DNA of 64,000 nt from Romanomermis culicivorax (lineage: Eukaryota > Nematoda > Enoplea > Mermithida > Mermithidae): contig CAWUHX010000092.1 in NCBI GenBank assembly GCA_963922205.1, forward strand, positions 186,001 through 250,000, in the 5' to 3' direction. Position numbers and translations under genes: made by a program. The notes beneath the pieces are model-generated. The model was not told where the DNA came from. It made no database searches and saw nothing but the letters and a program-made list of their open reading frames with translations. Below, in pieces: positions 44,072-56,394 of this stretch. The number at the start of each line of letters is the position of its first letter. Within the stretch, counting starts at the first letter, position 1.

Positions 44072-45329
44072 TTAGGGCACTTGATTCGCAACTAAATGGT
44101 CAATTTTTGAATATTGTCTCAGGTTCAGATACAGTAAACATCCCCCGCAGTTCTTCCCAAAAACTTTCAAAAAAATTAAATAGATGATAAAGTTCGACGG
44201 TCCACTGATCGTATTCAAAAATGTCAAATACGATCTGTTGGTTGATCCTCGATCTGAAAGTACCAATGCACCGTACAGAAGCTTGACATAGCAAAGCATC
44301 AGTGTGTCAGTTTGCACAACCGAATGTAAAGTCAGAGCTTTAAACGTTTGTTTTTGATGGCGACGTTTAATTTTAGCCCGATCGTTTTGCCAGAGCACTA
44401 TGAAAATAGCTGACAAGTAAGGACCGATGGACAACATACCAAAAAGTAGAAGTCTGCAGCAAAGTACGTGGAAAGAGTAGCGACCCTTCACTATAGTGAA
44501 CGTGCAAGCGGTCAAGATTTAATTGATCCTGGCAAAAATCTTAAACCGTAAAAGAGCAATTCCAGTGTCCACATGGTCAGCGAAATATTTCAATCAAGTT
44601 ACAAAAGTTGAAAAGCAGGTTGCAGGCCATAATTACTCAAAAAAAATCTACATCGTTTTGCAGCGTTATGCAATAACAATAGTTTCCCCATCCTGATAAA
44701 GTGGATTATCGAGATAAAATAAGTGTTAAAATTAAACGGTTGCGGGCCATAATTACTCCGATTTGACTAATATTTTATGAAACAGGCTGCTGGGCTCAAT
44801 TAACTGGTGCCTTAGTTTTCAAGGCGTAAAGTAACACAGTTGAAACCTTTTTTGCCTCCATTCAGAAAGCCTACTGCTAAGTCACGACCCATTATCTGCA
44901 ATCATAGCTTAAATCAGTGCAAGACATGAAACTCACTCGAACAGATAGCGCCAATCTGTACTGCAGTGGCGTCAACATGGCGAAAAATTTATCCACTGCC
45001 ATGATCAATAGGAAGGTGTTCGCCAAACTGAACAGTGAAACTTTGGTAACTAATTCTAGTAAAACAAGCGTAGTATCATTGAGTTTCAGGTATGATAAAA
45101 TTTAAATTGCCAATGTGTACCATTCCCATGATCGAGAAACTGATCCTGGCAACGGAGAGCCTTGCTTGTTGTAGAATAGCGTTGACAGTCGTTCCCGCAT
45201 GGCTAGTGATTTTCGAGTCGCCAAGAATGTCAAAATCGCCACCGGTACGTTGAGGAATGAGATCAGGACCTATATCATGTAGGCTATCTGCAACGTTTGT
45301 AAATTGGTGTTGGAAATTTGGTTCAGTAA
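44072..45329 (-). pseudogene. Seven-transmembrane receptor pseudogene C
   Basis: Related to receptor A. The exon 1 remnant (45329-44937) still carries TM1-TM3 similarity but lacks the start codon and first ~20 codons (deletion at about 45330) and contains frameshifts. The exon 2 remnant (about 44600-44072) keeps TACTFTIVKGRYSF, TM5-TM7 and the tail, but its acceptor is changed and a small deletion near 44520 shifts the frame before the loop-2 Cys. The intron is much shorter than in A because the ~600-bp block 12190-12785 is absent. Not expected to make a receptor. Confidence 0.8.
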
Positions 45330-45339
45330 AATCTACAGA

Positions 45340-47160
45340 CGATCAAAAGCTTCTAATTATCAGACGGAGGATGTGGTATATTTCGCAAAATAAGTCATTA
45401 TGTCTAAGTAATTTCATTCGAGCAGTTTCAGCAATGCCATTGCTACCTATGTACTTGGGACTCACAACTTCGGGAGTTTTTGACGCAACCAAAAAAGTTT
45501 TGATCTCACTCAAACAGGTGTTTGACCCACTTTCAAGACGAAGAAGAATTGTCTTTGTGCTAAAATGTCTAAAACTAAATGTCAATCGATATATTTCGTT
45601 AAAAGCCAATTGTAGGTGGTTGAAGTTTGCTTAAACTTTGATTGACCTCCCACATGATTCAGTCATTGAGCGCACTATTCTACAGCGTGGCAATATGTCT
45701 CGGGATTGTCAGCTGTTGAACAAACGTTTTTGATTTATGTTTCAGGGCAATCTCAGGAATCATCCGAAGAGAGTTAAACCCACTGATAAAATGAGTAATG
45801 TTTTTTGGTGCTGTAGATTAACTCCAGCGTAGAAAGAATATAATGATCATGCAAAGGTTCCAGTCATTCCAGCATAAGTGTTATTAAATTAAAGTGCATG
45901 ACCCATGCCTAAGCCATTGTAAGTCTGAATCCTAGTATAACCTGTAAAAATAAGTTCATTAGACATTGGCATGCTATAGAATTGCGACGTTAAGCTTAAG
46001 TCTCAGAACAAGGGTAGGCTGAGACGTGGACATAGCGTGAACTTACATAGACTCGACCATATCAATATTTCTACAGCTGTAGTCTCTTTTCTCTAAAATG
46101 CTTGATTTGTAAAATGACATAAAATGACACCCCTAAGCCGTTTACACAACACTTTTACTGTTACATTTTTTATTCAAACATATTAAGAGTCAGTTGAGTA
46201 GCCTCATAAATTTCTAATCCTATATTACATAGGTTCAGCAAGAAATGAAATAGTACATGCTTTCCACTCAACATTCACAAGCATTTCAACAAAATAGATC
46301 ATAAATCATATGCTGTGACAGAGTGGCGTTTATGATAGGTGGACACTATGCTATGCAAATAGAGTAGCCAAAATATACTGTTGGGTGTCCTACTCCACGG
46401 CACAGAAAATTATGCTCGTCAACGCTGGCCTCAAGCAAATGCAATAATGCTCGTTTTCCATGTTGAAGGGTTTGTGATGAGTTCCCAAGAATTATAGTAA
46501 TAAGTTCAACAAAAAATTCATTCAATACTTCAAAACTACAAGTTATCTAATAGGCTTAAATCAGCCGGTTGTCAGCGAGAATTATGCATTTAGATAATCA
46601 CACATAATCCAAGAATATGCATTGTACACACCTAGCGGAATATCAAACTCTGCCAAAGTACCAAAAATCGAACGATATATTCTCTGAGTCTATTCATGAG
46701 TGGCTTAACGAAGCTTTCAATAAATGAAATTTAGTTTCGAAGCCGGGATGGAACAATATTTATGTCTGCAATGGCAGACGTGTCCTTGACTGTGATAATC
46801 ATTCCTTTCTCGGGTTATTTACATGGCAAGCAAAGTAACGAATAGTTGCATCAAAAACTTTTCTTGTCCCATTAGACATTTTTAGAACTTGAGTAAAATA
46901 ATTCCATTCTCCATAGATAGAAAGATAATCAATTTTTTCATTTTTTGCATCAAAAATGTGAAGTTATGCCTAACCAAAATTTTGATAATTACTGGTTTAT
47001 AAAAGCATTATCAAGTATGGAATATAAACAGGTTCATTATCAAAACTTGGCATTCTGCAGGTTGTGATATCAGTATACTTGGTGGTTAGTAGAGAATTTA
47101 CTTGTTAGAAACTTGATTACCAAAGGAGATTTGATGCTTCAAATTACTTTGATTGAAGAT
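45340..47160. other. Intergenic DNA with duplicated receptor flank and a MITE
   Basis: 45340-45650 matches 13920-14280 upstream of receptor A. About 46080-46303 is a family-1 MITE in inverse orientation (TTTCTCTAAAATGC at one end, GCATTTCAACAAAATAG at the other). Remainder AT-rich, nothing recognised. Confidence 0.5.
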
Positions 47161-47167
47161 ATCAACG

Positions 47168-49124
47168 ATGCAGTCTTATTTTCGTCTTATAATGTTTTAT
47201 GCATTACTGTGTGAGTGTGTACATTTGGTTAGCTATGTAGTTTAATCAGGGATAGCATCAAAGGGAATTCTATATGAAAGAGTGATCCTACAACTGCAAA
47301 TTCTAGCGTAAACTTCGGTGATGCAGATATAGGATAGCAGCATATTTCATAATTCATCATTTATCATTAAAGTCGTTAGAAAAGTGTAAGGCAATCAAAT
47401 GCTTACAGTAATTTTTTAGCTCTAACATCAAGTGACTGGTTGGACAAATTTATCACGTTATTCTGAAAACTGGAATAACTGAATAACAATGTATAATGCC
47501 CACTCACTTGCAAGGTATTAACAATAACTGTTCCTATTTTGACATGAGCATCAATTTTTACAACTAACTCTATCATATTTCATCTAGCCGCGAAAGGAAG
47601 AACGCTTTTCTGAGAGAAGATTCATGAATATCTCATGACTCATTAATTCCAATATTTCATATAACTTCCGTAAATAATCATGTTTTAATTGTTGATCTCC
47701 AGGTCTTGTGACTGCCAGCGCTATTCGTCTCAAACGTGCTTCAACCTTACCGGACTTTTCCTCCCTGGCCATGCCGGCCGGTGGCGTTAAGCTGCCATTG
47801 GCCAGCTCGAACCCCTATTTGGACACCATGTATACGCCGACAATTGGGGATTACGGATTCGGCGTGGGTATACTGCAACACCCTTTCGTCGGAACGGGCA
47901 ATGTGAATTTTCCGACGGGCAATAGAATGAAACCTATGGATTCGGTACTGGGCACATTTGCCTTTGCTAAACCTTGGAATGTTCGGTTCGGGACGGAGGT
48001 AATCTGCAGTTTTTTTTAATTTTCTGTATGAGACATTGTTCGAGCACTGTCATTCTGAAATTTGTACATTTTTTTGATTTTTTTTTATTTTTAAAATTTT
48101 TTAAATTTAAAATAATTTTTTTTACAATTTTTTTGCAACAGGATTGTAAATTGAAAAATGATAAAGATTAGCATTGTTACCAGAGTCCCTACGGAAAATA
48201 TTGCATGGATGTCGAATTTTTTACTTGAAAAATAGTTGACGGTTAACTTATTATGCTCGCGAAATCCCAGTTCTATTCGAAAGCGGAAAACAACAAAAAT
48301 ATGAAATGAGGACCCTATTATTAATTTATTAAATCTTTACAGCATATCATTCTGTGGATCCGTGTAAATAAAATGAGAGGAAATTACAAGCTAGGACATA
48401 TTACAAAAAATTGTACTAGGACTCTGTTGCATCGCACTGAATCTTATTTTTCTGCTTTGCACAGATGACCTGCTTCAAAAATAGCATCAAAAATGGAGTA
48501 TAATATAGTGAGCGGTCAGATGAGAAGACTTTTGATTGCATGGACACCGATCCTGTCATAGATTCTTCATCCTTCAATACCAAAGCCGAATGGATCTGTT
48601 TTAAGAAAACATGTCACAACTAAAAATGGACCATGTTGACGATAGAGAAAGATATTAATTTGATATGATTCACTCATTGTAGAGATCTACCTCCAAGTCC
48701 AGTTCGTGTTTTGCATTTTTATATCAGAAATCAAATGGACTGTAATCTCAGTTCTCAAGTTTTTGCCGATACATAATATAATTTTTGATCTTAATCAGGT
48801 ATTAGTGCAGTCTATTTTTCTGTTCTTCTGCATACTACAGGATTTCGGCTTGTGAAATGAATAATATTCTGCAGCAGTGAATTTTTGTCGCAAACTAGAA
48901 ATTCCCTCAATTTACTATTTCAGGGTGGACCGTTTTTTCCTATGCAAAATAAAAATTTCTACAAAACGGCCGAAGCCATCAGCGAAATCAACGCCATGAA
49001 CAATGCCGCCGAAGCTCCTGCTGTGGGTGCCATACCGAAAATCCCGGCTTCAGCATTGCAGGATTCGGGGCCATTTCCGGCCGGCGGAGCAGCTTTGCCT
49101 CCCTTGCCTCCTGGTTTTGGATAA
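47168..49124 (+). CDS. Secreted protein with Gly/Pro-rich tail, three exons, 179 aa
   Basis: Exons 47168-47210, 47703-47998 and 48924-49124 splice in phase (T|GTGAGT...TCCAG|GT; GAG|GTAATC...TTTCAG|GGT). The spliced N-terminus MQSYFRLIMFYALLCLVTAS followed by Ala forms a signal peptide completed only after splicing, with a cleavage site expected after TASA. Next comes IRLKR, a dibasic site, then ASTLPDFSSLAMPAGG. The middle has hydrophobic Gly/Phe segments (GDYGFGVGIL, FPTGNRMKPMDS), and the C-terminus is Ala/Pro-rich ending LPPLPPGFG. No family recognised. The dibasic site could mean proteolytic maturation. Exons are distinctly more GC-rich than the introns. No other copy in the window. Confidence 0.75.
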
Positions 49125-50220
49125 AAATTTAATATGTGGTGAAAAAATTTATCTTACACAAGTTTTATGTGAGCCAGCAAATAAAGTATTTACACTGTAT
49201 GTAAATATTTAGAAAATAGCACAGATGCTGAGCAATAACATACTGCACCGATGTCTCAATTTTCAAAGATGTTATCTCTGATAAAACTAAAATTCTTGGA
49301 AAATTTTCATACAGCATGCCAACTTTTGATAAGCCTGTTTGTGTTCCATACTTGATAATCTTTCTGGAAACTAGTAATAATATCCATTTTCAGGAAGATA
49401 TCCACGACAATAATCTATTTTCAGAGAGATATTCCCCATACTTTTGTTGTAGCTACCGTATTCCCCATGATCACAATATTCCTTCTACTCTGGAGCTCAA
49501 ATAAAAGACTAGTAACCACGCACTCATATCGGGAAGAAGTTGAACCCTACTCTGACGATGCATGGCGTTTTCCGCAAACACGAATCTAAAAATTTTGTGA
49601 AATAGCTGAACATTTTTCGATTTGGCCCGCTATCTTTTGCATACGAATTTGATGATATTGTGTTATGTTCGCTGAAATCCTTAAAATTTAGAGATACTTA
49701 CCTGCACTGGCCTGAAGAATTAGACTTCTTATGATTCTAAATTGTTAAGTCACACATATTATTGTGCATTTGCTGGCCCACAGCATTCATCGGCAGTATG
49801 TATTTAGTATCAAGATGGAAATCGGCCAAGCTTTAATTTAATTTCAATCACCAATAATTATATGTAAGCGAGATCAATAGATTGAAGCTCTATTTCAGAC
49901 ATTTTAAAATTTTTTAATGACGTTAAACATTTATGTGGAAGGGGTCAAAATATTTTGGATTAAGCCACGCACACAGAAATCATGTTTGATCAAGGCTTTG
50001 TTGTCGCTTCTCAATGGTAAGTAATGAATTAGTAAGTCATGAGTAAGTAAGAATAAAACATTATTAGACATAATTACTCATATGTGAGCAATACGTCACA
50101 TCGTTCGCCTGATAATTAGAAGTTTTGGATCGTCTGTAAAAACAATTTATTCCTTACCTGTCATTCTAATTTGCACGATATTCTGCTATTTTACTGACGC
50201 GCAGAGCGGTCCCCACTTTT
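49125..50220. other. Intergenic DNA
   Basis: No gene recognised. The last ~120 bp before 50227 resemble the receptor A and C upstream flank (AATTAGAAGTTTTGGATCGTC near 50115). Confidence 0.4.
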
Positions 50221-50226
50221 GACAAT

Positions 50227-51956
50227 ATGTCTCTATTATCTATTTGTTTTAACAATCTTTCTTCTTATAATATTTCTTCACTGAACCAAATTTCAATCAC
50301 CAACTTACGAACGTTAAAGATAGACTGCCTGGTATGGGTCTTGATCTCATTCCTCAACGTACCGGCGGCGATTTTGACATTCTTAGCGACTTGAAAATCG
50401 AAAACCATGCGAGAAATGACCACTAACGCTTTTCTGCAACAAGCAAACTTTTGCATCACTATCGCCAGCATCAGTTTCACGACCATGGGAATGGTACACA
50501 TCAGCGATTGATATTTCAGCATACCTGAAACTCAATATCGGAGCGCTTGTTTCATCAGAATCGGTCACCAAAGTTTACTGTTCAGCTTGGCGAATACTTT
50601 CATATTGGTCATGCCTGTGGATAGATTTTCCGCCATGGTGATGCCGCTTCAGTACAGTAACCTTGTGGGCACTAGCTGTTTCCTCGATTATTTAAGCTAT
50701 AACAGTTAACAATGGGTCGTGATTCAGCAATAGACTTCTGGAATGAAATTTGAATTTTGAATTTTCTTTTTTCGAAGTTTTTGGTTTCAACGAAAAGATG
50801 TCACTTTTTGGTTTCCTGGCGCTAAGCAAGGACACCCGACTTATTAAGCTCATTAACATATGTTGAAGTAGCAACATCAGCAAATCAATTAGAGTGAATT
50901 TATACAGAAACATATTTTACTTGATGATGTGATCACCGAGAAGCTTTCACACAAATGTATCTACGCACAAGAAAAAGTTGGAAATACCGGTTCCTTTGTA
51001 TTAGTACAAAGGATTTAGTCATTTTCACAACTTGAGAAATTAACACTAATTTGTTGAGCACAAAACTTGTTTGTATATCATATGATTTTTGGCCTATCAA
51101 CTTACTGGTACAAACGAGAGAAGTACACGAAAAAATGGTTCTCGATACAATAGATAAATCATAATTATTGGTTGTTGTGAGGGATAGAGCATTTAGAGAG
51201 CATAGACAAGGGAGCCACTTCTGGTGGCAGGAGTGTTTTGCTTTGTTTATTTAATCTGACCTCAAAGCTTAGACATACTGAAAATTATCAGCTGGGCTGC
51301 CACAAACCGCAATCATTTAATTCTAACACTAAGTCTATCTTAATCATCAACTTCATCAGGATGGGAAAAATGCAGTCATTGCATAACATTGCAAAATGAT
51401 GTAGGATGTTGAATCGGCTCTTCCACTTTAAGAACTTGTGCAAAATATTTCGCTAAGCATCTGGACATTGGAACTGCTCTTTTACGGTTTAAGATTTTTC
51501 GACAAGATGAATCCAATATTGACCGCTTGCACATTCACCATGATGGAGGGCCGCTATTCTTTTTTCGTACTTTGCTGCAAGCTCCTACTTTTCGGTCTAT
51601 TGTCCATCGCTCTTTACTTGTCGGCAATTTTCGTAGTGCACCGGCAACACATGAAATCGATGGTCGTTACAGCCATTGTGGACACTAATTCGTCCAGTTT
51701 GACTGAAATAAAACGCCGGCATCAAAAACAAATGTTCAAAGCCCTGACTTTGCATTAAATGGTACAAACGTGCACACTGATGGTTTGCTATGTTAAGCTT
51801 TTGTACGGCGCAATCGTATTGTATAGAGGATCGACCAATGGACCGTATTTTATCATTTTGAATACGACTAGCGGTCTGTCAAATTTTATTATCTACCTAA
51901 TTTGTATGAAAGTATTCAGGCAGAACTGCATAGGCATATTTATTTATTGGGACTGA
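50227..51956 (+). pseudogene. Seven-transmembrane receptor pseudogene D
   Basis: Closest to receptor A, on the opposite strand. The exon 1 remnant (50227 to about 50678) starts MSLLSICFNNLSS but has in-frame TGA codons after TM1 and before TM3, and its donor has been lost. The exon 2 remnant (51433-51956) has TM4, TACTFTMMEGRYSF, TM5, the basic loop, then a TAA at 51756-51758 just before TM6, a one-codon deletion before TM7, and an altered tail. Several independent lesions show it is dead. Confidence 0.85.
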
Positions 51957-51959
51957 ACT

Positions 51960-52640
51960 AACCACTGTATTCACAAACTGACTAATGTAGTTGAGAATTA
52001 AGTTTTTAACGCTAGATTTAATTCGAGTTATCAACTCTCGAAATGATGTGTGTTTGTATCCTCTTGCAATGTGGAGCATATTGGCAGTCAACAATTTGTT
52101 ATACCAACATACATTGTGTATGTAGTTTCAAGTGCTGATCACAATTGTGATACTTCTCCCCACTCGAAACAAAACGTCGTTTGGTTACAGGAATTCGAAG
52201 ATCCAAAAGTAGTATAGAAGGCCACCTCACTTGATCGTAAAAATCGTCCCTAATACACACAAAACATAGCCGGTCTTCACTACTACTCTAACATATTTTT
52301 TCCAGGTAGAAGAAAGGTACAAAGTCACGCCTGGGGCAGAAGCCCTTTCACACTTCAGTCAAAGAACCTAACACGTATGGTACTTTTTGGGATCAGTTCA
52401 ATACGATCTCTCAACTGATACCCAACACGACCCATTTAGGACAGATACTAAAATTTGGTACGGCTGTTTCCATTTCAGGAGTATGTTAATTAGTACTCAA
52501 AAGGGGTTTTCCAGTGCTGTAACTCGTTGCTAATCAGTGTTAGCGTATTACTGCAGTCAGTGAGAGAATTTTGTCATCTATGAGCGGCGAGCAGAACGGC
52601 CGAAATAGTTCCTCCAATAAGCTGATTTAGTGGTCAAAAT
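51960..52640. other. Intergenic DNA
   Basis: Nothing coding recognised. 52560-52655 belongs to a dispersed repeat (TTTAGTGGTCAAAATTTCTC) that continues after the hAT-like element. Confidence 0.4.
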
Positions 52641-52655
52641 TTCTCGAGTAGCAAG

Positions 52656-53151
52656 CAGTGTTTTTTTTGTACTTTACAAACGAAACGGTCCAGAGTACAA
52701 ACGAAAATTCGGGCTTCGTTTGTACTAGTACAAATGAAAATTTTTGGAAAAAAAATTTTTTGTTACTCAACAGCTGTCAATATTCAGTATCAATGGACTT
52801 TGTAGGACTTGTTTGTTATGCGTCCACATCGAAAACGACAAACTAGCAGCTGTGGCAAAATAATAAAAGCATTTTGTGGAGTATTTCACTAGTGCATGTT
52901 ATGTGCCGCATGATCAAGTGTTTTATGAGTCTGAATTTGTAGCCTTCTTATGTGTCTCGTGGAAATAGCCAATGTATTCATATTTCACAGCATGTTTGTT
53001 GCATTTTACAACGATGAATCCTTTTTTCAGCAATTTTCCGCAAATTTTGGAGTACAAACGGTTTTTGAGGGGTCGTTTGTAGCAGTACAAATAGAAAACA
53101 TACAAACAAAACAAAAAAACATACAAATACAAACAGTAAAAAAAAACACTG
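52656..53151. mobile_element. hAT-like non-autonomous element, 496 bp
   Basis: Ends CAGTGTTTTTTTTGTAC and GTAAAAAAAAACACTG are inverted repeats of hAT type. They are flanked by 8-bp direct repeats, GTAGCAAG (52648-52655) and ATAGCAAG (53152-53159), seven of eight matching. Sub-terminal TACAAACGAAA/TTTCGTTTGTA words are repeated inside. No transposase gene. Confidence 0.8.
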
Positions 53152-53159
53152 ATAGCAAG

Positions 53160-54365
53160 TAGAATGTCCCAGTGCCACCTTTTTATTCGTTTCAGTGCTA
53201 GTGCCGGTGCCAACCTTACGCGATTTTTGATAAATTCTAGAGAATGACTACTTCTATACTCCATTCATTTTGAGATGATCGATGCTGTAATCCCATTAAA
53301 ATAAGTTCAATGCTAAGAAAACTAGTAAGCTCATTACTGCAATAAACGAAAAAAATTTTTCGTCAGTGAGTATATCCGAAAATTTCCTTTACTAATTTAG
53401 TTAAGTGGTCAAAATTTGTCGAGTGAAGCTCAGGTATCGCCGCTGTTCTGCCCAAATCGACAGTGCATGGTGTTTTTCAATGATTTTGACCTTTCTCATT
53501 CTTATGTAGAAATTAAGCATTTTTTACAGTTTGAGGTTTTTCGCCAAGTAAAAATTGCGTATTATTGGGCTTATTTTTTGGGTTTTTGCATCTATCATTA
53601 TAAATTAAATTGAATATTTATTAAATTCACATTTTATAAATATTTAAAATTAAAAAAAAAATTCAATAAAAAAATATAATTAGAATAATAATAAAAATAG
53701 ATAAAAAAGATCAACAAAACTGAGATGTATTGTACCAAAGCTGATGTGGTCAATATTAACACAGCTTTGTGCACAGCAGTGTCAAGAAGCATTTTGCAAG
53801 CGACCCATCCACCGACTAACATGAAACACAGCAAAAGACAGCAGAAAAACTAAAAGTCAAGGTTCAAGCAAAGAAAAAATATAAATACCGGCAATCGAAT
53901 GATCTAGAAGCCAGTTTCGCAAAAACTTGAGGCATTGGCCGCAATAGTTCAGAAATTTTAATACGAAAAATAAAAAAATCTTTTACAAAAAAATTAATCA
54001 ACAGTCTATATCGTGTCGAGAAGATAAGGTTTTTTAGAGCAATTGAAATACATTTTACCGAAATTCAAGTATCTGTAAAAAAATCTTGGCCACCAGCTAG
54101 TGTCGGTGCTTGTGACATCCCTAGTAGAAAGCATTGAGGTGTCGACGCAGTTCTGTCACATCATCAGTGGATGTTTCTAAAAAACAATGAAAAACAACAG
54201 GAAATGGGACGTGTCCAAAAACTACCCACATTAAGTAGTTGCAGTAAGAATAGAGGAGATTGGTTCTCATATTGTAAAGAGCTACAGGCTCATTTGACAT
54301 TACAATGCACTCATTTTGAGTTTTATTGTCACATGAATAATGAAAAGCTTGACAGTGATATTTTG
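53160..54365. other. Intergenic DNA
   Basis: 53380-53440 repeats the words found before the hAT-like element (TTAAGTGGTCAAAATTTGTCG). 53590-53720 is a simple AT run. No gene recognised. Confidence 0.4.
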
Positions 54366-54369
54366 CTAT

Positions 54370-56388
54370 TCAAATACGCTTTTGAATTGATTTGACGTCA
54401 TTGTTTGGCAACGATATAGGTGATGCGTTAAGCGTGCCTTCATTTCCAGGAGCCGCTGCTTTCATAGTGTCTAAGTTTGTTTGATCTTGTGGAATGATGG
54501 CTGCATTGTCTGACGCTGACGATGACTGAACACCATCCTTGGACAGCAGAATTTGCGACGACGGAGACCCAACGTTCACCGTGGCAGGAGGGTTGGCACC
54601 TGGTTGTGGAGGTGCGGCGGGTGGGTTGGGACCTGGTAGTAAACGTAAGTTGTAAAGAATAAAGTTCATTGTACTCAGTTCAACAACTTAACGAACTTAT
54701 AAGTATAGCCTGTATAAATGCATGGAAATCAGAAAATAATAAAAATTAAGATTGTGGTGAACGTCATTACCACAAACTTTTTCGATGAATTTTTGACACG
54801 TGCAGCATATATTTCATCAACAGATCCAAAGCTAGAAATGATACGATTTTGAAACTATAGTCTGTTTTTTATAAATGGTTTGTTAACAGAAATATGACAA
54901 AAAATTAGTTTACTCTCGAAGTCGTTTACACAAGGTTTTACAAAGGATTTTTGACACAAAAAATTTTAATGGCTAGTTCGGTAGGCTCACAAACTTTCAG
55001 TCTTATGCGATATATGGCTTGGAAAAAAATGACGAAAATACAAAATAGTAGTTGCTTTCAACTTTTAAATTTAAAGTATTTCAATAAAAACAGACTATAG
55101 ATTAAAATTACGAAAAATAATGGAATGAAACGCATTTTTACAAAAATGCGAAGGAAAGCCGAGTACGCTGAAAATCTTAGGCTCAGCCGCACTCCATCAT
55201 TTATTTTTGATTATATTTCGGCAGAGGCCAAAAGCATGCACCAAAGTGCAGCGTGCACAGGGGGCGACTGGCATTTTTCAAATAATTCAAGCAAAAACGA
55301 AAGAAAATTTGATGCACCAAAAATTGTTCTGTCGAAGAATGCGAATGCGCACTGCATTTTCAGCCCAAGAAAAGGTAGACCACCCTGGAAAAGGTCGGAA
55401 TAAAAGCCGGGCGGGGACGCCATTTTACTTTTCCGGCGCGCGCCACCATATGATACTTGGCGATTCGCATTTGTAAATTGGCTTGAAACACGAAAACTAT
55501 ACATTTTTAATCTTGTGTAATGTAATATATTGTAGATTGAGAAAAACTCGAAGATCAAGATCTCTCATGCACAGTTTGATCGGCTGAATCATCGTTCATA
55601 GTTCTAAACGTCCATTCATGACTGGTGGGAGAATTGCAAATCTCAAATCTGTCGAGTATTATGCCTTTCGCCTTGATTCAGTGATTTGAATCAGATCTGC
55701 TCGATCATCTTCGCAAAAGATGCAGCTTACCCGAATTCACTACGCCAGTCGGGAACAATGGAGGACCACCTGCGGCTGCACACGTCATGCCTGTGAAAAA
55801 TTATAGAAAAAAATATTTGATTCAAGCAAAATCGGTCCAGACTTCACCATTTAATATCTAAATTTACTGCTTGTAGGAACGAAGCTAGAAAACAAGACAT
55901 GCGATTCAAAAATATCACGAGAGTCTTGACGCTTCAAAGGCCCTTACAGTTGATAGTTTTCGACAAATTTTTGGACCTCGCTGCATATCGAAATTATGGA
56001 GCATTTTCTTGAGATAGATTCCTTAGCTTTTCACAGAGATTATCTTCAAGAATGTGACACTAATACGCTAGCTTTATACATATGCTGGCTATGTGCGAAC
56101 TCTAGATATGAAAATACTACAAAACTTGATAATTCAAATATTGAGAAAAAATTTCTATTGCGATAGTCTCCATGTTGCACTCAAAATTATAGATCATTGG
56201 TATACTGTTTCTGCACCTTCTGATCAATGAATGCTCGGATGAGTATTTTTGATGTTGTGAAACTGAAGCTGGTCATATAATCAAAATCCTTCTATGCTTC
56301 CCATACACACCCAATTGTCACTTCGAGTATTCTTACCCATTGAAACCAAGGACGCAAGCACGACTAGCAAACTCAAAATCATCTTCAT
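54370..56388 (-). CDS. Secreted proline-rich small protein, three exons, 124 aa
   Basis: Exons 56388-56337, 55790-55731 and 54632-54370 join in phase (1, 1) with GTAAGA, GTAAGC donors and CACAG, CCAG acceptors. Exon 1 is a signal peptide (MKMILSLLVVLASLVSM). Exon 2 encodes MTCAAAGGPPLFPTGVVNSG with one Cys. Exon 3 starts PNPPAAPPQPGANPPATVNV and continues with a Ser/Asn/Gln-rich low-complexity tail ending KSIQKRI. Exons 1 and 2 have a close inverted relative at 32.7-33.3 kb. Extracellular, probably disordered; function unknown. A family-1 MITE (54858-55097) lies in intron 2. Confidence 0.7.
54858..55097. mobile_element. TA-flanked ~245-bp MITE (family 1)
   Basis: TAGTCTGTTTTTTATAAATGG and TATTTCAATAAAAACAGACTA form the inverted ends, with TA on both sides. 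Inverse orientation relative to the 15.8-kb copy. Confidence 0.7.
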
Positions 56389-56394
56389 TATTCT

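Noticed and set aside
52950-53264. Open frames with Tyr/Phe/Leu-rich hydrophobic stretches
   Set aside because: They lie across the hAT-like element and its TACAAAC repeats; no conserved domain.
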